A DNA stretch of 18,571 nt from Parietichytrium sp. I65-24A (taxonomy: Eukaryota > Sar > Bigyra > Thraustochytrida > Thraustochytriidae), in assembly GCA_012862575.1 (NCBI GenBank), contig BLSF01000021.1, positions 569,197 to 587,767 of the forward strand, in the 5' to 3' direction. A program made the translations under genes and the position numbers. Positions 1 to 7,794 of the stretch are shown here, one piece after another. Below the pieces are notes generated by a model. That model had not been told where the DNA came from and searched no databases. It worked only from the letters and a program-made list of their open reading frames with translations. The number at the start of each line of letters is the position of its first letter. Within the stretch, counting starts at the first letter, position 1.

Positions 1-540
1 ATTGAATCCTGCTGCTTTTACAAGAGAACTTGCATTGTCTTTTGACATACCCCCCAGTGTAATCCGCTGAGACTTGGCCACAGCTTGTTGCCATAGCTTG
101 CAGACCGCGCCAAGCTTTGTTCTCGCAGTAGCGTGATCAAAGTAGGCTGCGACCTGAGGCATGATCATCACCATAATGTCCTTTTGCTCAGAGCTCAATA
201 TCATTCGTATGTAAATGGGTTGGTTCGCAAGCTTTGAAGCTTTACGCTTTTCCCGCCTTCTTCGCTTTCTTTCAGTTTGCAAACGCTCGAGCCACGCGTA
301 TTCACCTAAAATCTCTACACTTCCCATCGCTTCGGCCTCTCGGTGCTTGCTCGTCCCTTCGCCGCCGCCTCTTTTGCCGAGGACCAGGATGTCTAGATCC
401 TTCACGACGCTGTCGCGGACATCGTAGCCGGCTTGGCGCGCCGCCTGCTCAATATTCGGACGCATGCCGGTCAGAAAAGTACCCGCGAACACCACCACTT
501 GCCCAGTGCCTGGCTGCGACGACGAGGCACCACGCATCAT
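1..540 (-). CDS. Single-BRCT paralogue of the BRCT/F-box-like/DUF4246-like protein, 3' part off the window
   Basis: The minus strand is open for all 180 codons from an ATG at 540 to the window edge, so the gene is cut by the window and not visibly broken. The first 11 or so residues match the start of the large gene at 7795-11067 (here Met-Met instead of Met-Lys). One BRCT domain follows at about residues 14-88, with the VVVF strand, RPNIEQAA helix, GYDVR turn and a Trp near its end. A basic Arg/Lys/Glu stretch comes next, then an F-box-like segment (AVCKLWQQAV) at about 130-150. The large gene has four BRCT repeats; this copy has only one, and it resembles the large gene's fourth repeat (AARQAGYDVRDSVVKD). 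DNA identity is about 98% over bases 1-240 (five differences) and clearly lower in the BRCT part. Whether the DUF4246-like region follows cannot be seen. BRCT domains bind phosphopeptides or DNA in repair and replication proteins; a role here is inferred only. Confidence 0.8.
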   Translation of the reverse strand, partial: MMRGASSSQPGTGQVVVFAGTFLTGMRPNIEQAARQAGYDVRDSVVKDLDILVLGKRGGGEGTSKHREAEAMGSVEILGEYAWLERLQTERKRRRREKRKASKLANQPIYIRMILSSEQKDIMVMIMPQVAAYFDHATARTKLGAVCKLWQQAVAKSQRITLGGMSKDNASSLVKAAGFN

Positions 541-628
541 TTCCTCAGCTCGTAGTTGCACTTCTCTACTCTGACTCTCTGTCTGTCTCCTTGTCTGTTT
601 GTCTCTCTGTTTGTGAACGCACCCAGTC

Positions 629-790
629 TCAAGTCGAAACTGAGAACCGGCACGCACCACCCACCGCTGCGATGAAGGGAGCAAAAGGTACTGTAAAAGC
701 AAGTGGCTCTTGATGCGTTTTTCCAATCTCGGCCGGTAACTGAAAAGCCATGCACAGGATGTGCAGAAGGAAGAGTATTAGTGACGACAT
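629..790 (-). CDS. Small hydrophobic ORF upstream of the BRCT paralogue (53 aa)
   Basis: An ATG at 790 opens 53 codons ending in TGA. The peptide has two hydrophobic stretches, about residues 3-16 (SLILFLLHILCMAF) and 31-45, separated by a polar segment (EIGKTHQE), so it could be a small two-pass membrane protein. The same frame with the same length and no indels lies at 11164-11325 in the other duplication copy. The differences I count are mostly amino-acid changing (six replacement, three silent), including two new prolines here, which argues for relaxed constraint. It may be a real microprotein, a 5' exon or leader of the BRCT gene, or chance. No family recognised. Confidence 0.3.
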   Translation of the reverse strand: MSSLILFLLHILCMAFQLPAEIGKTHQEPLAFTVPFAPFIAAVGGACRFSVST

Positions 791-1022
791 AATACACTCA
801 GTAAAGAAAGAAATGGGGTTGTGGTCCTTCCAATGACAAAACTAATGAGGGTTAGAACCTGTGTGTACTTGCAAGCAGTCTTAAGAAGGGTATGGAATTG
901 TTACACCGACTAGCTGAATTGTACCACATTTGCCAGTTCTCGATATGTTCTGGATTGTTCTGGGGACGTTTCTGTGGTTCTTGCATGTTCTTGGGATACG
1001 AACGAAATTTGCGTCTCAGGGG

Positions 1023-1577
1023 CTACTGCTTTGTGTCGGTTCTAAATCCTGAAAGGTATGCTGCTTTGTTGACGGCCCAGGCGTATTTTTGTTTGTTCTC
1101 TTGGTTCCGACTTTGCATCCGAGCGAGTTGATTTCGTTTGACATCCGGAAGAGCAGCCTTTTCTATGGCTCTTGTGGCAAACATTGCGCTTTCTTGTAGC
1201 GTGGTGTAAAGCGGCCTTGCGAGGTGAATCTGGTCCAGCGTCTCCGACCTGGAAAGCATGACGAGCCAGGCACCCGCGCTGACCTTGCCGTCGAGCAAAA
1301 TGGAAAGATCAATGATGACTTTCTGAGGGTTGCGTATTGTTGCGCACTGGACCATATAGTCGGCCTTCGTATTAGCAAGGAAGGCTTTCTTGTAACCGTA
1401 TCGAATACATGTGATGCTGTCTTCAAGCTCGAAAGCTTTGGTCCGCTTTCGAAAGAGGTTCACGCAGTTGGGAGGCAAGCCATCGATTTGAACTGGCTTT
1501 GAGGCTCTCGAGTGAGCAAGTGAGGAATCGTCTGCCGCAGTTTTTAGGAGCAGCTGCTTGTTTGCGCAAGAACAAGA
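1023..1577 (-). pseudogene. PIF1-like (possibly Helitron-type) DNA helicase, C-terminal fragment
   Basis: The minus strand is open for 184 codons between a TGA at 1580-1578 and a TAG at 1025-1023, with no ATG near its start, so this is a fragment or a last exon. The segment KVIIDLSILLDGKVSAGAW followed by LVMLSRSETLDQIHLARPL resembles the end of PIF1-family helicases: the strand before motif VI (V-I-V-D-L), then Gly-rich spacing, then the motif VI core (Y-V-A-L-S-R, then a Ser/Thr-Leu-Asp pair and L-x-R-P). The Walker motifs and the rest of the helicase core are not found upstream in the window. PIF1 helicases unwind DNA; relatives are carried by Helitron transposons. The family call rests on motif memory only. 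Copy 2 carries the same tail broken by an inversion. Confidence 0.5.
1105..1238. other. 134-bp segment, inverted relative to copy 2 (11670-11803)
   Basis: Flanks on both sides match copy 2 in the same orientation (up to TCTTGG on the left, from CGTCTCCGA on the right), but these 134 bases match copy 2 only as the reverse complement. In this copy the helicase-like frame reads straight across the right breakpoint within motif VI (LSRSET then LDQIHLARPL), so this orientation is probably the original. Confidence 0.85.
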
Positions 1578-1651
1578 TCAACGAGTTAAAGCGTCGAGAT
1601 TGCAAGTGCGTGACGCAGGCAGGAGAACAGGTTCTCAAAGCAGGTACAAAA

Positions 1652-1852
1652 TTAATGCTTAGCCGTTAAACGAATATATAAAAACAAAACGACGGCACAC
1701 CCAGATAAAAAGGCCAGGATGGCCATCATTTGGATCAATGGGCGATCGTTCACGATGGTGTAATGATAGTAGTCCTCTTCATTTTCTTCTTCGGGACTAG
1801 CCTCTTCAGGCCGAACCTCTTCAGGTCTTCTCTTTAATGACTCTTTCAACAT
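1652..1852 (-). CDS. Small acidic membrane protein, tail-anchored-like (66 aa), or last exon of a membrane protein
   Basis: From the ATG at 1852 the frame gives 66 residues. The N-terminal half is Pro/Glu-rich and strongly acidic (RPEEASPEEENEED), then comes a Tyr-rich patch (DYYHY), then one convincing membrane helix at about residues 43-62 (MMAILAFLSGCAVVLFLYIR) and a short basic tail (LTAKH). This is the layout of a tail-anchored or single-pass protein with a cytosolic acidic head. The frame stays open for about 17 codons upstream of the ATG before a TGA, so it could also be the last exon of a longer gene. No family recognised. It lies between the helicase fragment and unassigned sequence and is read in the same direction as both. 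Confidence 0.45.
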   Translation of the reverse strand: MLKESLKRRPEEVRPEEASPEEENEEDYYHYTIVNDRPLIQMMAILAFLSGCAVVLFLYIRLTAKH

Positions 1853-2026
1853 CTCGTTTGGGGTCTGCTGGACTTGCTGTTTGCTGCAGTGTGATTTGTA
1901 TTCAGTCCGTCTGCTTGGACTTTGTTTGATTGTGGAAAACCCGTTTCTCTTGAGCTCGAATTTTTCCTTACCTTTTTAGCTCAAGAACAAGAGGACGTGG
2001 AATCGCGATGAATCGGCTACGATCCA

Positions 2027-2076
2027 AATTTTCGACGTGTTCTACACACANGAATTTTCGACGTGTTCTACACACA
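2027..2076. repeat. Two 24-bp direct repeats around an unresolved base
   Basis: The 24-mer AATTTTCGACGTGTTCTACA plus CACA occurs at 2027-2050 and again at 2053-2076, separated by N and G. The N is the only ambiguous base in the window. This may be a true short tandem duplication or an assembly join in which a repeat was counted twice. Confidence 0.9.
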
Positions 2077-2350
2077 ACAAGTTCTAGGCCTTGACCGACC
2101 AACGCACCTCCAGCGCCCTGCCCGTCTTCGCCATCTTGGACGGAACTAACGTCGCTTAACCACCTCTCCGAGTCAGGACTACCAAGGGGCATGCTCCTTG
2201 GGACCTCCATATTCGACGAGACTTTACGCCAGATTCGTTGACATCCTTGTGAGTCTTGTGAGTCGCAGCTGGGAGCTCTTGCGCCGGGTCCTGTGCGTGG
2301 ACAATTTCCTACGATCATAGGACCGTGACTTCATCGACTAGTAAGGCATC

Positions 2351-2596
2351 TCAGATAATGTCAATCAAGATCAAGAGTACCTGTAGTATGTGATACCTTA
2401 CGGCAGCTTTATTCCTCTCCGTAGAATGCAACGTACAGAGCAATAGCTTCGCTGTACAGTTTTCACTTGCTGGGGGATTAGCAAATGCTGTCTCATTTTT
2501 ATCCGTCCAGATCGCAAACGCGTTTTCGTATTTCGCAAACTGAGCCACGAAGTGCAGCGTAAACAAACCCTTTCGGAAGTTGGGGTGTTCCTGCAT
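2351..2596 (-). CDS. Unrecognised 81-codon ORF
   Basis: An ATG at 2596, two codons after an in-frame TAG, opens 81 codons of mixed composition (for example FVAQFAKYENAFAIWTD and a hydrophobic end ILQVLLILIDII). It has no low-complexity bias and no motif I recognise. Overlapping minus-strand frames of similar length exist, so it may be chance or one exon of a gene whose other exons I cannot place. Confidence 0.2.
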   Translation of the reverse strand: MQEHPNFRKGLFTLHFVAQFAKYENAFAIWTDKNETAFANPPASENCTAKLLLCTLHSTERNKAAVRYHILQVLLILIDII

Positions 2597-2599
2597 TTT

Positions 2600-3325
2600 C
2601 TAGTGTGCTCGTCAAACGACAAATAATGGTAGCGTTCATACATACAGTAGCGACGAACTCGCTCTTCTTCCTGTCGCTCCTGCTGCTATTGGCGAGATGG
2701 TGATGAACGTTACCGTTGACATATGTTGACATGATGAAAGCCACGCTTTGTCACTGGTTCCCTGGCTTGGTCGAGTACAGGAGACATCTGAGTGATTGTG
2801 CGTACCAGGTACTTCGCACAAGCGAGTCAATTCACGCTTAGGCAATCGTGGTTTTTATACTTACTCTAACGGTAAACTAACCTTCGAAACCCGTTCGGTT
2901 GGGATTGTTGACTCAAGTTGGGAGGCTTGAAGTTCTTTTTGTGTATGCCTACTGGCGCCATGATTATATGTATCGCTGCGGATAGAGAAAAGCGCATACT
3001 GCGATGGTGTCGACTTCGACCTCGGAACTACAGGGCTCCGTTTTGCTGAATCCTTGGAATAAATTGGAGGGAAGGCTTAGGTGCCTTAAGTAGTAGAAGA
3101 CAATGTGGAAAAGGCGAAGAAAAGCAGAAGCAAGAGCATTGTCGGGAGAATGCGCAAAAAGGTGTGCCGGATTTACCACGTCCCCGTCTACCTTAGAACC
3201 CGGTGAACGTCTGTTTTGTGCTACTGATTGTCCCGCTGTAGTGATGGTACGTTGACCTGCGTTCTGTATGATATGTATGAAACTTGCTTTCCAACGGGTC
3301 ATCAGGTTCATGGGAGTGCAGACTT
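2600..3325. other. Stretch without a supported gene
   Basis: Short frames occur on both strands, the longest a 134-codon minus frame at 2964-3368, but none has a recognisable motif or consistent composition, and the longest runs into a tandem duplication. No RNA gene or clear repeat was seen. Confidence 0.5.
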
Positions 3326-3775
3326 GCATGTCCATTGGAGCCCTCCGCACGCTCTGATGGTTAAACATGCTTCTTTTCTGTGTCGCGATTGTTTTTCATG
3401 GGACAAATCAATTTGATTCCAACACGTTTACTTTTCTGTCATGGTCAAGGATAGTTCATGGCATTCTGCGGTACGGCGTTACTTCTAGCAAACCGGTCTT
3501 CATAGGGCCTGCTGAGAGTCACTAAATGTCACCAACCAGAGTACACTTCCTCGCATGTCCATTTTCGCCCTCCGCACGCTCTGATAGTTAAACTTGCTTC
3601 TTTTCTAGGTCGCGATTGTTTTTCATGGGATTTCAACAGGCTTACTTTTCCGTCCTGACATGTAAGTTCGAGGATGGTTCATCCAAACGATACTGCGGTA
3701 TGGCGTTACTTCTAGCAAACCGGTCTTCATAGGACGTGCTGGGAATCACTTACCAGCGTACACCTCCTCACTAAG
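3326..3775. repeat. Imperfect tandem duplication, period about 227 bp
   Basis: Unit 1 starts at 3326 (GCATGTCCATT) and unit 2 at 3553 with the same start. Both contain CCTCCGCACGCTCTGAT, TCGCGATTGTTTTTCATGGG, GGCGTTACTTCTAGCAAACC and GGTCTTCATAGG in the same order, with scattered substitutions and small indels. No frame is conserved across both units. Confidence 0.85.
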
Positions 3776-4258
3776 AATTTTCCCTCCGCGATGTCTGCGA
3801 ACTAAAAACATGGCTAGCATCAGCATCAAGCAAAATGACCGCCTTAAGATCCTTGGGGACTTTCCGTTCAAAGGTGTTCAAAGACACTTTCTCTCTGCCA
3901 GTAGCCACCCTCACTGGCAGGAAGCTCAATGCAAGCAGAGGGTTTGTTTGCCCAGAACAGGAAGCTTACCTTCACGAGGCCAAACCTCAAAGAAGTAGGA
4001 AGAGAGCACAATTATTAGCCTGTTTGCAACACGCCAACCCCTAGTCATCGTCCAAGATGGTCGGTCTCCCAAAAAATCTACAGAGTGACAACAACTTCTC
4101 TGTTGGGGGCGTTGACTAGAAAGAATGAACAAGACCAGATGTTCGCTTCTTGCTGCTAAATTTGCAAGCTTCCTAGCTCTCCGCAGATTAAAAAAAAATA
4201 AATGAAACAGTCGGAGCGCATCAATACATCTGTTTAAGGATTACTGTTGCCAATTCCC
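3776..4258. other. Stretch without a supported gene
   Basis: Only short overlapping frames occur. There is an A-rich run near 4190-4204. Nothing else is recognisable. Confidence 0.5.
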
Positions 4259-4417
4259 TTATTGAGCTCTACTGGTTCCAAAAGCATGGCTCAAGCTCTC
4301 AAGCTCGCAGTGGACAAACACGCGCAAGCTTTCTTTGCAAGCTCGACATGTACTGAGAGCTTCATCACCGACGGCTAGCTCGGCACCAGACTCGAACTCG
4401 CGCACAAAGACTTCCAT
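4259..4417 (-). CDS. Unrecognised short ORF with a CxxC pair (52 aa)
   Basis: The frame is open from a TGA upstream; its first ATG is at 4417 and it ends at a stop by 4259. The peptide starts MEVFVREFESGAELAVGDEA and includes CRAC and a later Cys. Codons upstream of the ATG are also open (to about 4480), so this may be part of an exon. No family recognised. Confidence 0.2.
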   Translation of the reverse strand: MEVFVREFESGAELAVGDEALSTCRACKESLRVFVHCELESLSHAFGTSRAQ

Positions 4418-4450
4418 TTCACGTGGTCTCACTCTTTCACTGGAGGTCAC

Positions 4451-5215
4451 CTCACTGAGGCCAGACCCGATAAATCATTCTCTGCTTGTCAACGGTCAGA
4501 CTCAGACTCAGCTTCTTCCCTGCCTCGCTCAGCCGCAGACCACCATCAGTGCGCCATGACGAGGATGTTCCTTCGGAATATCCATGTCCCTTCGCAAACG
4601 AGTCAAGTCTCCGAGCTGAGTCCAGGGTCGCAACCGGGAATCAATAGTCTGACATCCCATGTAGGACCATGTAGGCATGCCTCCGAGTCCTTAATGCCGC
4701 ACAAGAGGGTGTTAACGATACATTAGCTTCCATTAAATTTACGTTATCAAAGTATAATACTTTGGCCGGGCGAGTATCAAGGTCCAAAGTCTTTTCTCGT
4801 TGGGTTTCGTGACTCGATTAATTTCGAGTCTCTACCGCTTGCACTCGCAAGCTTTTTTCGAAGGTAAAGAGAAGGAGGATGGAAGTCAAGTCAATTTTTT
4901 CCGAAGTACCCGCAGAACCTAGCTAATTTAATGCAAAGGTTTTTAAAGCAGAACTTTTCAAGAAGCTTCCCCGCTTTCCTGCCTTCGCATCAGGGCCAGG
5001 AGCTTAGAGGCGCGAACAACCAGTGTCATGCTCGTACAAGAATAGGTTAAGTTTGCTGCTCTGAAACAACGAGCAGATCTCGCGCCTCTGAGCACTGCCG
5101 CAATCTCTGACCCTAAGGCAAAGCTCCGGCCGTGGCGCCTCAGAAGACGCACTCTTGGCATGCTCCTGCCTCAAGAAGCACATTACCTTTACGCTATCGC
5201 AGTCGTCTGAAATTC
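4451..5215. other. Stretch without a supported gene; short inverted repeat at 4748-4764
   Basis: No convincing coding frame. CAAAGTAT, one A, then ATACTTTG forms a perfect 8-bp-arm inverted repeat at 4748-4764. A pyrimidine-rich stretch lies near 4850. Confidence 0.5.
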
Positions 5216-5560
5216 CTTTGACCAGACTCAATTCTCCAGCCTCCAGCAGAGCCACCGGCGGAAAAAAATGACAGAATCAAGCTCCTCATCGGATAGTGCA
5301 GAATGATCAAGCAGCTAAGAACACGCTTGTGCAAGCGCCGCGACAGCCACAACGTTGCGACACGCCTCCTTCAGATCCATACTTTGCAAGCTTCCAAGAG
5401 GGAGGACACGGCCACTGTTCACAGGCAGTTAAGTAGTGCTGCCAAACGATATCGACAGTACAAAGACTCTTGACCTCCTTTTGCTGTCGCTGCTGAGATA
5501 GCCCCGTCAAGTAAATTCTCACACAGCCGGGCACAGAACGTCAAACCCCCTCTCCCTAAT
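5216..5560. repeat. Dispersed repeat family, copy A
   Basis: The part near 5325-5370 (CGCGACAGCCACAACGTTGC) matches copy C near 7490-7540. The part at 5501-5550 (CAAGTAAATTCTCACACAGCC, then CAGAACGTCAAA) matches copies B and D. Identity is roughly 70% by eye. Copies are fragmentary; no terminal repeats or coding frame are shared. Confidence 0.55.
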
Positions 5561-5867
5561 AACACTTGAGCAAGAACCAGAGACAATGGCGCACGTTCTC
5601 TTGAGCTACTCCGAGGAGCTGCAAACCATTGTTCCTGCACAGGCGCCGTGGGAGGACGAGTGCGAAATCGTGGCGCCAGTACAGGTCCTGCCGTAAATTA
5701 TTTAACCGGCAGCAGATGCTTTACGAGCAGGAGGTCAAAGCAGCAAGTCCAGTGCTCTCGGGTTGGTTACAGTAAAAAGCTTGATCCGAAGCAACTGGAC
5801 TCGCAGAATGTCGGAAAGTATTTACCTCCTTCGACTGGAGCAGATGATAAGCACATCAAGAGCCTTG

Positions 5868-6290
5868 CGCAGCCATCGATCTCCGAAATAGATATTCGAA
5901 ATAGCAAAGCCGATCTCCTTCAACAAACTCCCTCCACTTCCAACCTCCAACAAAGCCGCCTCCACAAGGCACAGACAGAGTTGAGCCAAGCAAGCTGGAG
6001 GAAAGAAATGACCTTTTGTTGCATGCTGTAGAGTAATTGCTCGCCAAGGATTTCCGAGTCTTTTGATCTCCTTCTGCTATCTCGCTGCAGAGGTGAGACA
6101 GCGCACGTTCCAACACACAGCCAACCAACTGCTTCACCCCGCAGCTGACAGACAATATCGAACCCATTGAGTTAAATCTCTGCAGCGGCGCACAGGACGT
6201 CAAAGCCGTATGCCCTGGAAGCAAGAGTAAAAAGCAGTAGCACTCGATCCTCTTAGATGCGAGGCGCTGCAACGCTTGGTCCCGCGCAGG
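5868..6290. repeat. Dispersed repeat family, copy B
   Basis: 5868-5960 (GCAGCCATCGATCTCCGAAA, ATATTCG, CAACCTCCAACAAAG) matches copy C from about 7348. 6133-6265 (CCGCAGCTGACAGACAATAT, then CGCACAGGACGTCAAAGCC) matches copy D at 17740-17860. The 127-codon plus frame at 5648-6031 overlaps this repeat and has no independent support as a gene. Confidence 0.6.
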
Positions 6291-6505
6291 CAGGCGCCGC
6301 CGGGAATAGCAACGCCGGTCTAGGCTATGACGCCATTGCCAACATTACTGCAACGTAACAACAAGGACAACAGCTGACGCCACCGTGTCCTCCGAAACAG
6401 CAAAACCAGCCAATCAACTGCGCCCATCGGCCGGAGCACACGCTACACTCGACCCCGCCAGTCATCATGAGCTGGGTCGCCTTAGAGCGCGCTGCGTGCG
6501 TTAGG

Positions 6506-7330
6506 TTAGGCCAGCTTGCCCAAACGCGGCATGCGGTGCGACACGGGGTCCGTCGCGGGATCTTCGCCGCCGCTGCTGCTGCTGCTGCAGCCGCTGGGGC
6601 TACTGGGGCTGCTGTAGCGCAGGAGGGCGCGGTACACGGTTATAGCGAGGAAAGTGTCGCCAGCGGTGGTCAGCGGCTTCGAGGAGCGGAGACTGACCTC
6701 GAGCGGGAGCAGCAAGCCCACGGCGGCGTCGCCCACCAGCAGCATGTCGACATTCACGGTCTGGACAATGGTGGCGTCCAGCTCGGACAGGGACCGGATC
6801 GCGTGCGAGAGGAGATCGTCCACGCCCGCGCGCTGCGGCGGCGGCAAAGTTGCTCCCGCTATCGCTATCGCTGTTGCTCCCGTTGCTGCTGCCGCCTTGG
6901 CTGGTAGAAGAGGCCACCAGGTTGCCTCTCCGCGCCTCGCGGTTCAGGAGCCGGAGCAATATCGAGTAGACCTTGAACCCTTCCAGATCCTGCTCCCCGG
7001 AGCCGGAGCCCAGTCACACCTGCTTGTTGCCGCCCTCCTCCGCGCGCCACTGAAGTCACTGGAGGTTCAGCGGGTTGCCGTCAGCCGCGGCCCCGTTAGC
7101 GGTTCCGTCAGCGGTATCGCACCAGATCCAGGCGGCCAAGTCCCACGCCACACCCTTGCTCGGGCTGTCTCCCCTCGAATTTCCTCTGCGCGCTCTGCAC
7201 GGGACCGTTCTTGTGCGACTGGGCGGCGCCGTCCAGGCAAAACACGAGCGGCAGGTCGCTCACGAGGGGCGCAAAATGCCGAAAATTAGTACCAGCCCCA
7301 GCCCCAGCCCCAGCCCCGAGAAGTTAATAT
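6506..7330 (-). pseudogene. GC-rich decayed gene, family not recognised
   Basis: The minus strand shows coding-like sequence with a strong G/C third-position bias, unlike its neighbours, spread over three frames. Frame one, about 7330-7170, reads LVSDLPLVFCLDGAA. Frame two, about 7170-6850, reads GVAWDLAAWIWCDTADG, DGNPLNLQ, then LEGFKVYSILLRLLNREARR and a Ser/Gly-rich linker. Frame three, 6847-6506, reads VDDLLSHAIRSLSELDATIV, TVNVDMLLVGDAAVGLLLPL, TFLAITVYRALLRY, then a poly-Ser run. Frame two has in-frame TGA codons at 7058-7056 and 7016-7014. The first sits in what looks like a decayed 9-bp duplication (CTCCAGTGA, CTTCAGTGG). Two frame changes plus two stops without credible introns indicate a pseudogene. 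The final TAA lies in a CCTAACCTAA motif. Confidence 0.5.
7292..7319. repeat. (CCCCAG)n microsatellite
   Basis: About four and a half hexamer units lie at the upstream edge of the GC-rich pseudogene. On the minus strand they read Gly-Ala repeats in the first pseudogene frame. Confidence 0.9.
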
Positions 7331-7344
7331 ACACATGAAGAGCT

Positions 7345-7640
7345 GGTTGCGCCGCCATCAATCTCCAAATCGGCATATTCGTTCTCCTTTTGCAAAGTCT
7401 CTCCTCCTCCAACTTCCAACGAAGTCAGCGCCGCAAGCCGCTGAGGGAGTCAAGCCCCTCGTAAAACATTGCAGAATGCTCAAATTCCCGACACCGTGCT
7501 TCTGCATGTGCCGCAGCCACTACGACGTTGCCCCGCCCCGCCTTGAGATCTATGCTTCCTCGTTGATGAGGTGAGACAGCGAACAATTCAACTTGGCCGG
7601 GATCAGTTCTTTGTTCGTCAAGTGCGTCGAGGCTAGTGTC
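7345..7640. repeat. Dispersed repeat family, copy C
   Basis: The start (GCGCCGCCATCAATCTCCAA, ATATTCG, then CTCCTCCAACTTCCAACGAA) matches copy B at 5868-5960. The part near 7490-7540 (GCCGCAGCCACTACGACGTT) matches copy A near 5330-5360, and GAGGTGAGACAGCG at about 7567 matches copy B near 6090. The shared order suggests fragments of one longer non-coding element. Confidence 0.5.
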
Positions 7641-7794
7641 AGACTCGTGCTTGTTCACTCATCTTGACTGCCTGTGAGAAAGGTTCTTTCAGACTGAATC
7701 CCGACTGGTTTTGAAAGGCTACACTGTAATGTTTATTTACTTTGGGAATTTGTGGTTGGGAATAATTTTGTCGAGTCAGCAAGGTTGGTCTCGC

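Larger units (their letters stand above)
1..1287. repeat. Segmental duplication, copy 1 (pairs with 9481-11850)
   Basis: This stretch matches 9481-11850 in the same orientation. It includes the coding start of the BRCT gene, a (CTGT)n-like tract, a small hydrophobic ORF and the tail of a helicase-like frame. The copies differ by three BRCT units present only in copy 2 and by a 134-bp inversion. Similarity stops near 1287, where copy 2 switches to a TTAGGTTAGGTT motif. The left end lies outside the window. Confidence 0.9.

Noticed and set aside
1030-1060. tRNA B-box-like GGTTCTAAATCC
   Set aside because: It is one base too long for a B box, has no A box at the right distance, and lies in the coding direction of the helicase fragment on the other strand.
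2964-3368. 134-codon minus-strand ORF
   Set aside because: It runs into the 227-bp tandem duplication, has no motif, and the duplicated unit does not keep the frame.
5648-6031. 127-codon plus-strand ORF
   Set aside because: It has a GTG start, overlaps dispersed repeat copy B, and the frame is not conserved in copies A, C or D.
7014-7058. TGA codons as selenocysteine or recoded sense codons
   Set aside because: The same relic also has two frame changes, and one TGA sits in a decayed 9-bp duplication, so simple decay is enough; TGA acts as a normal stop for the LRR gene.
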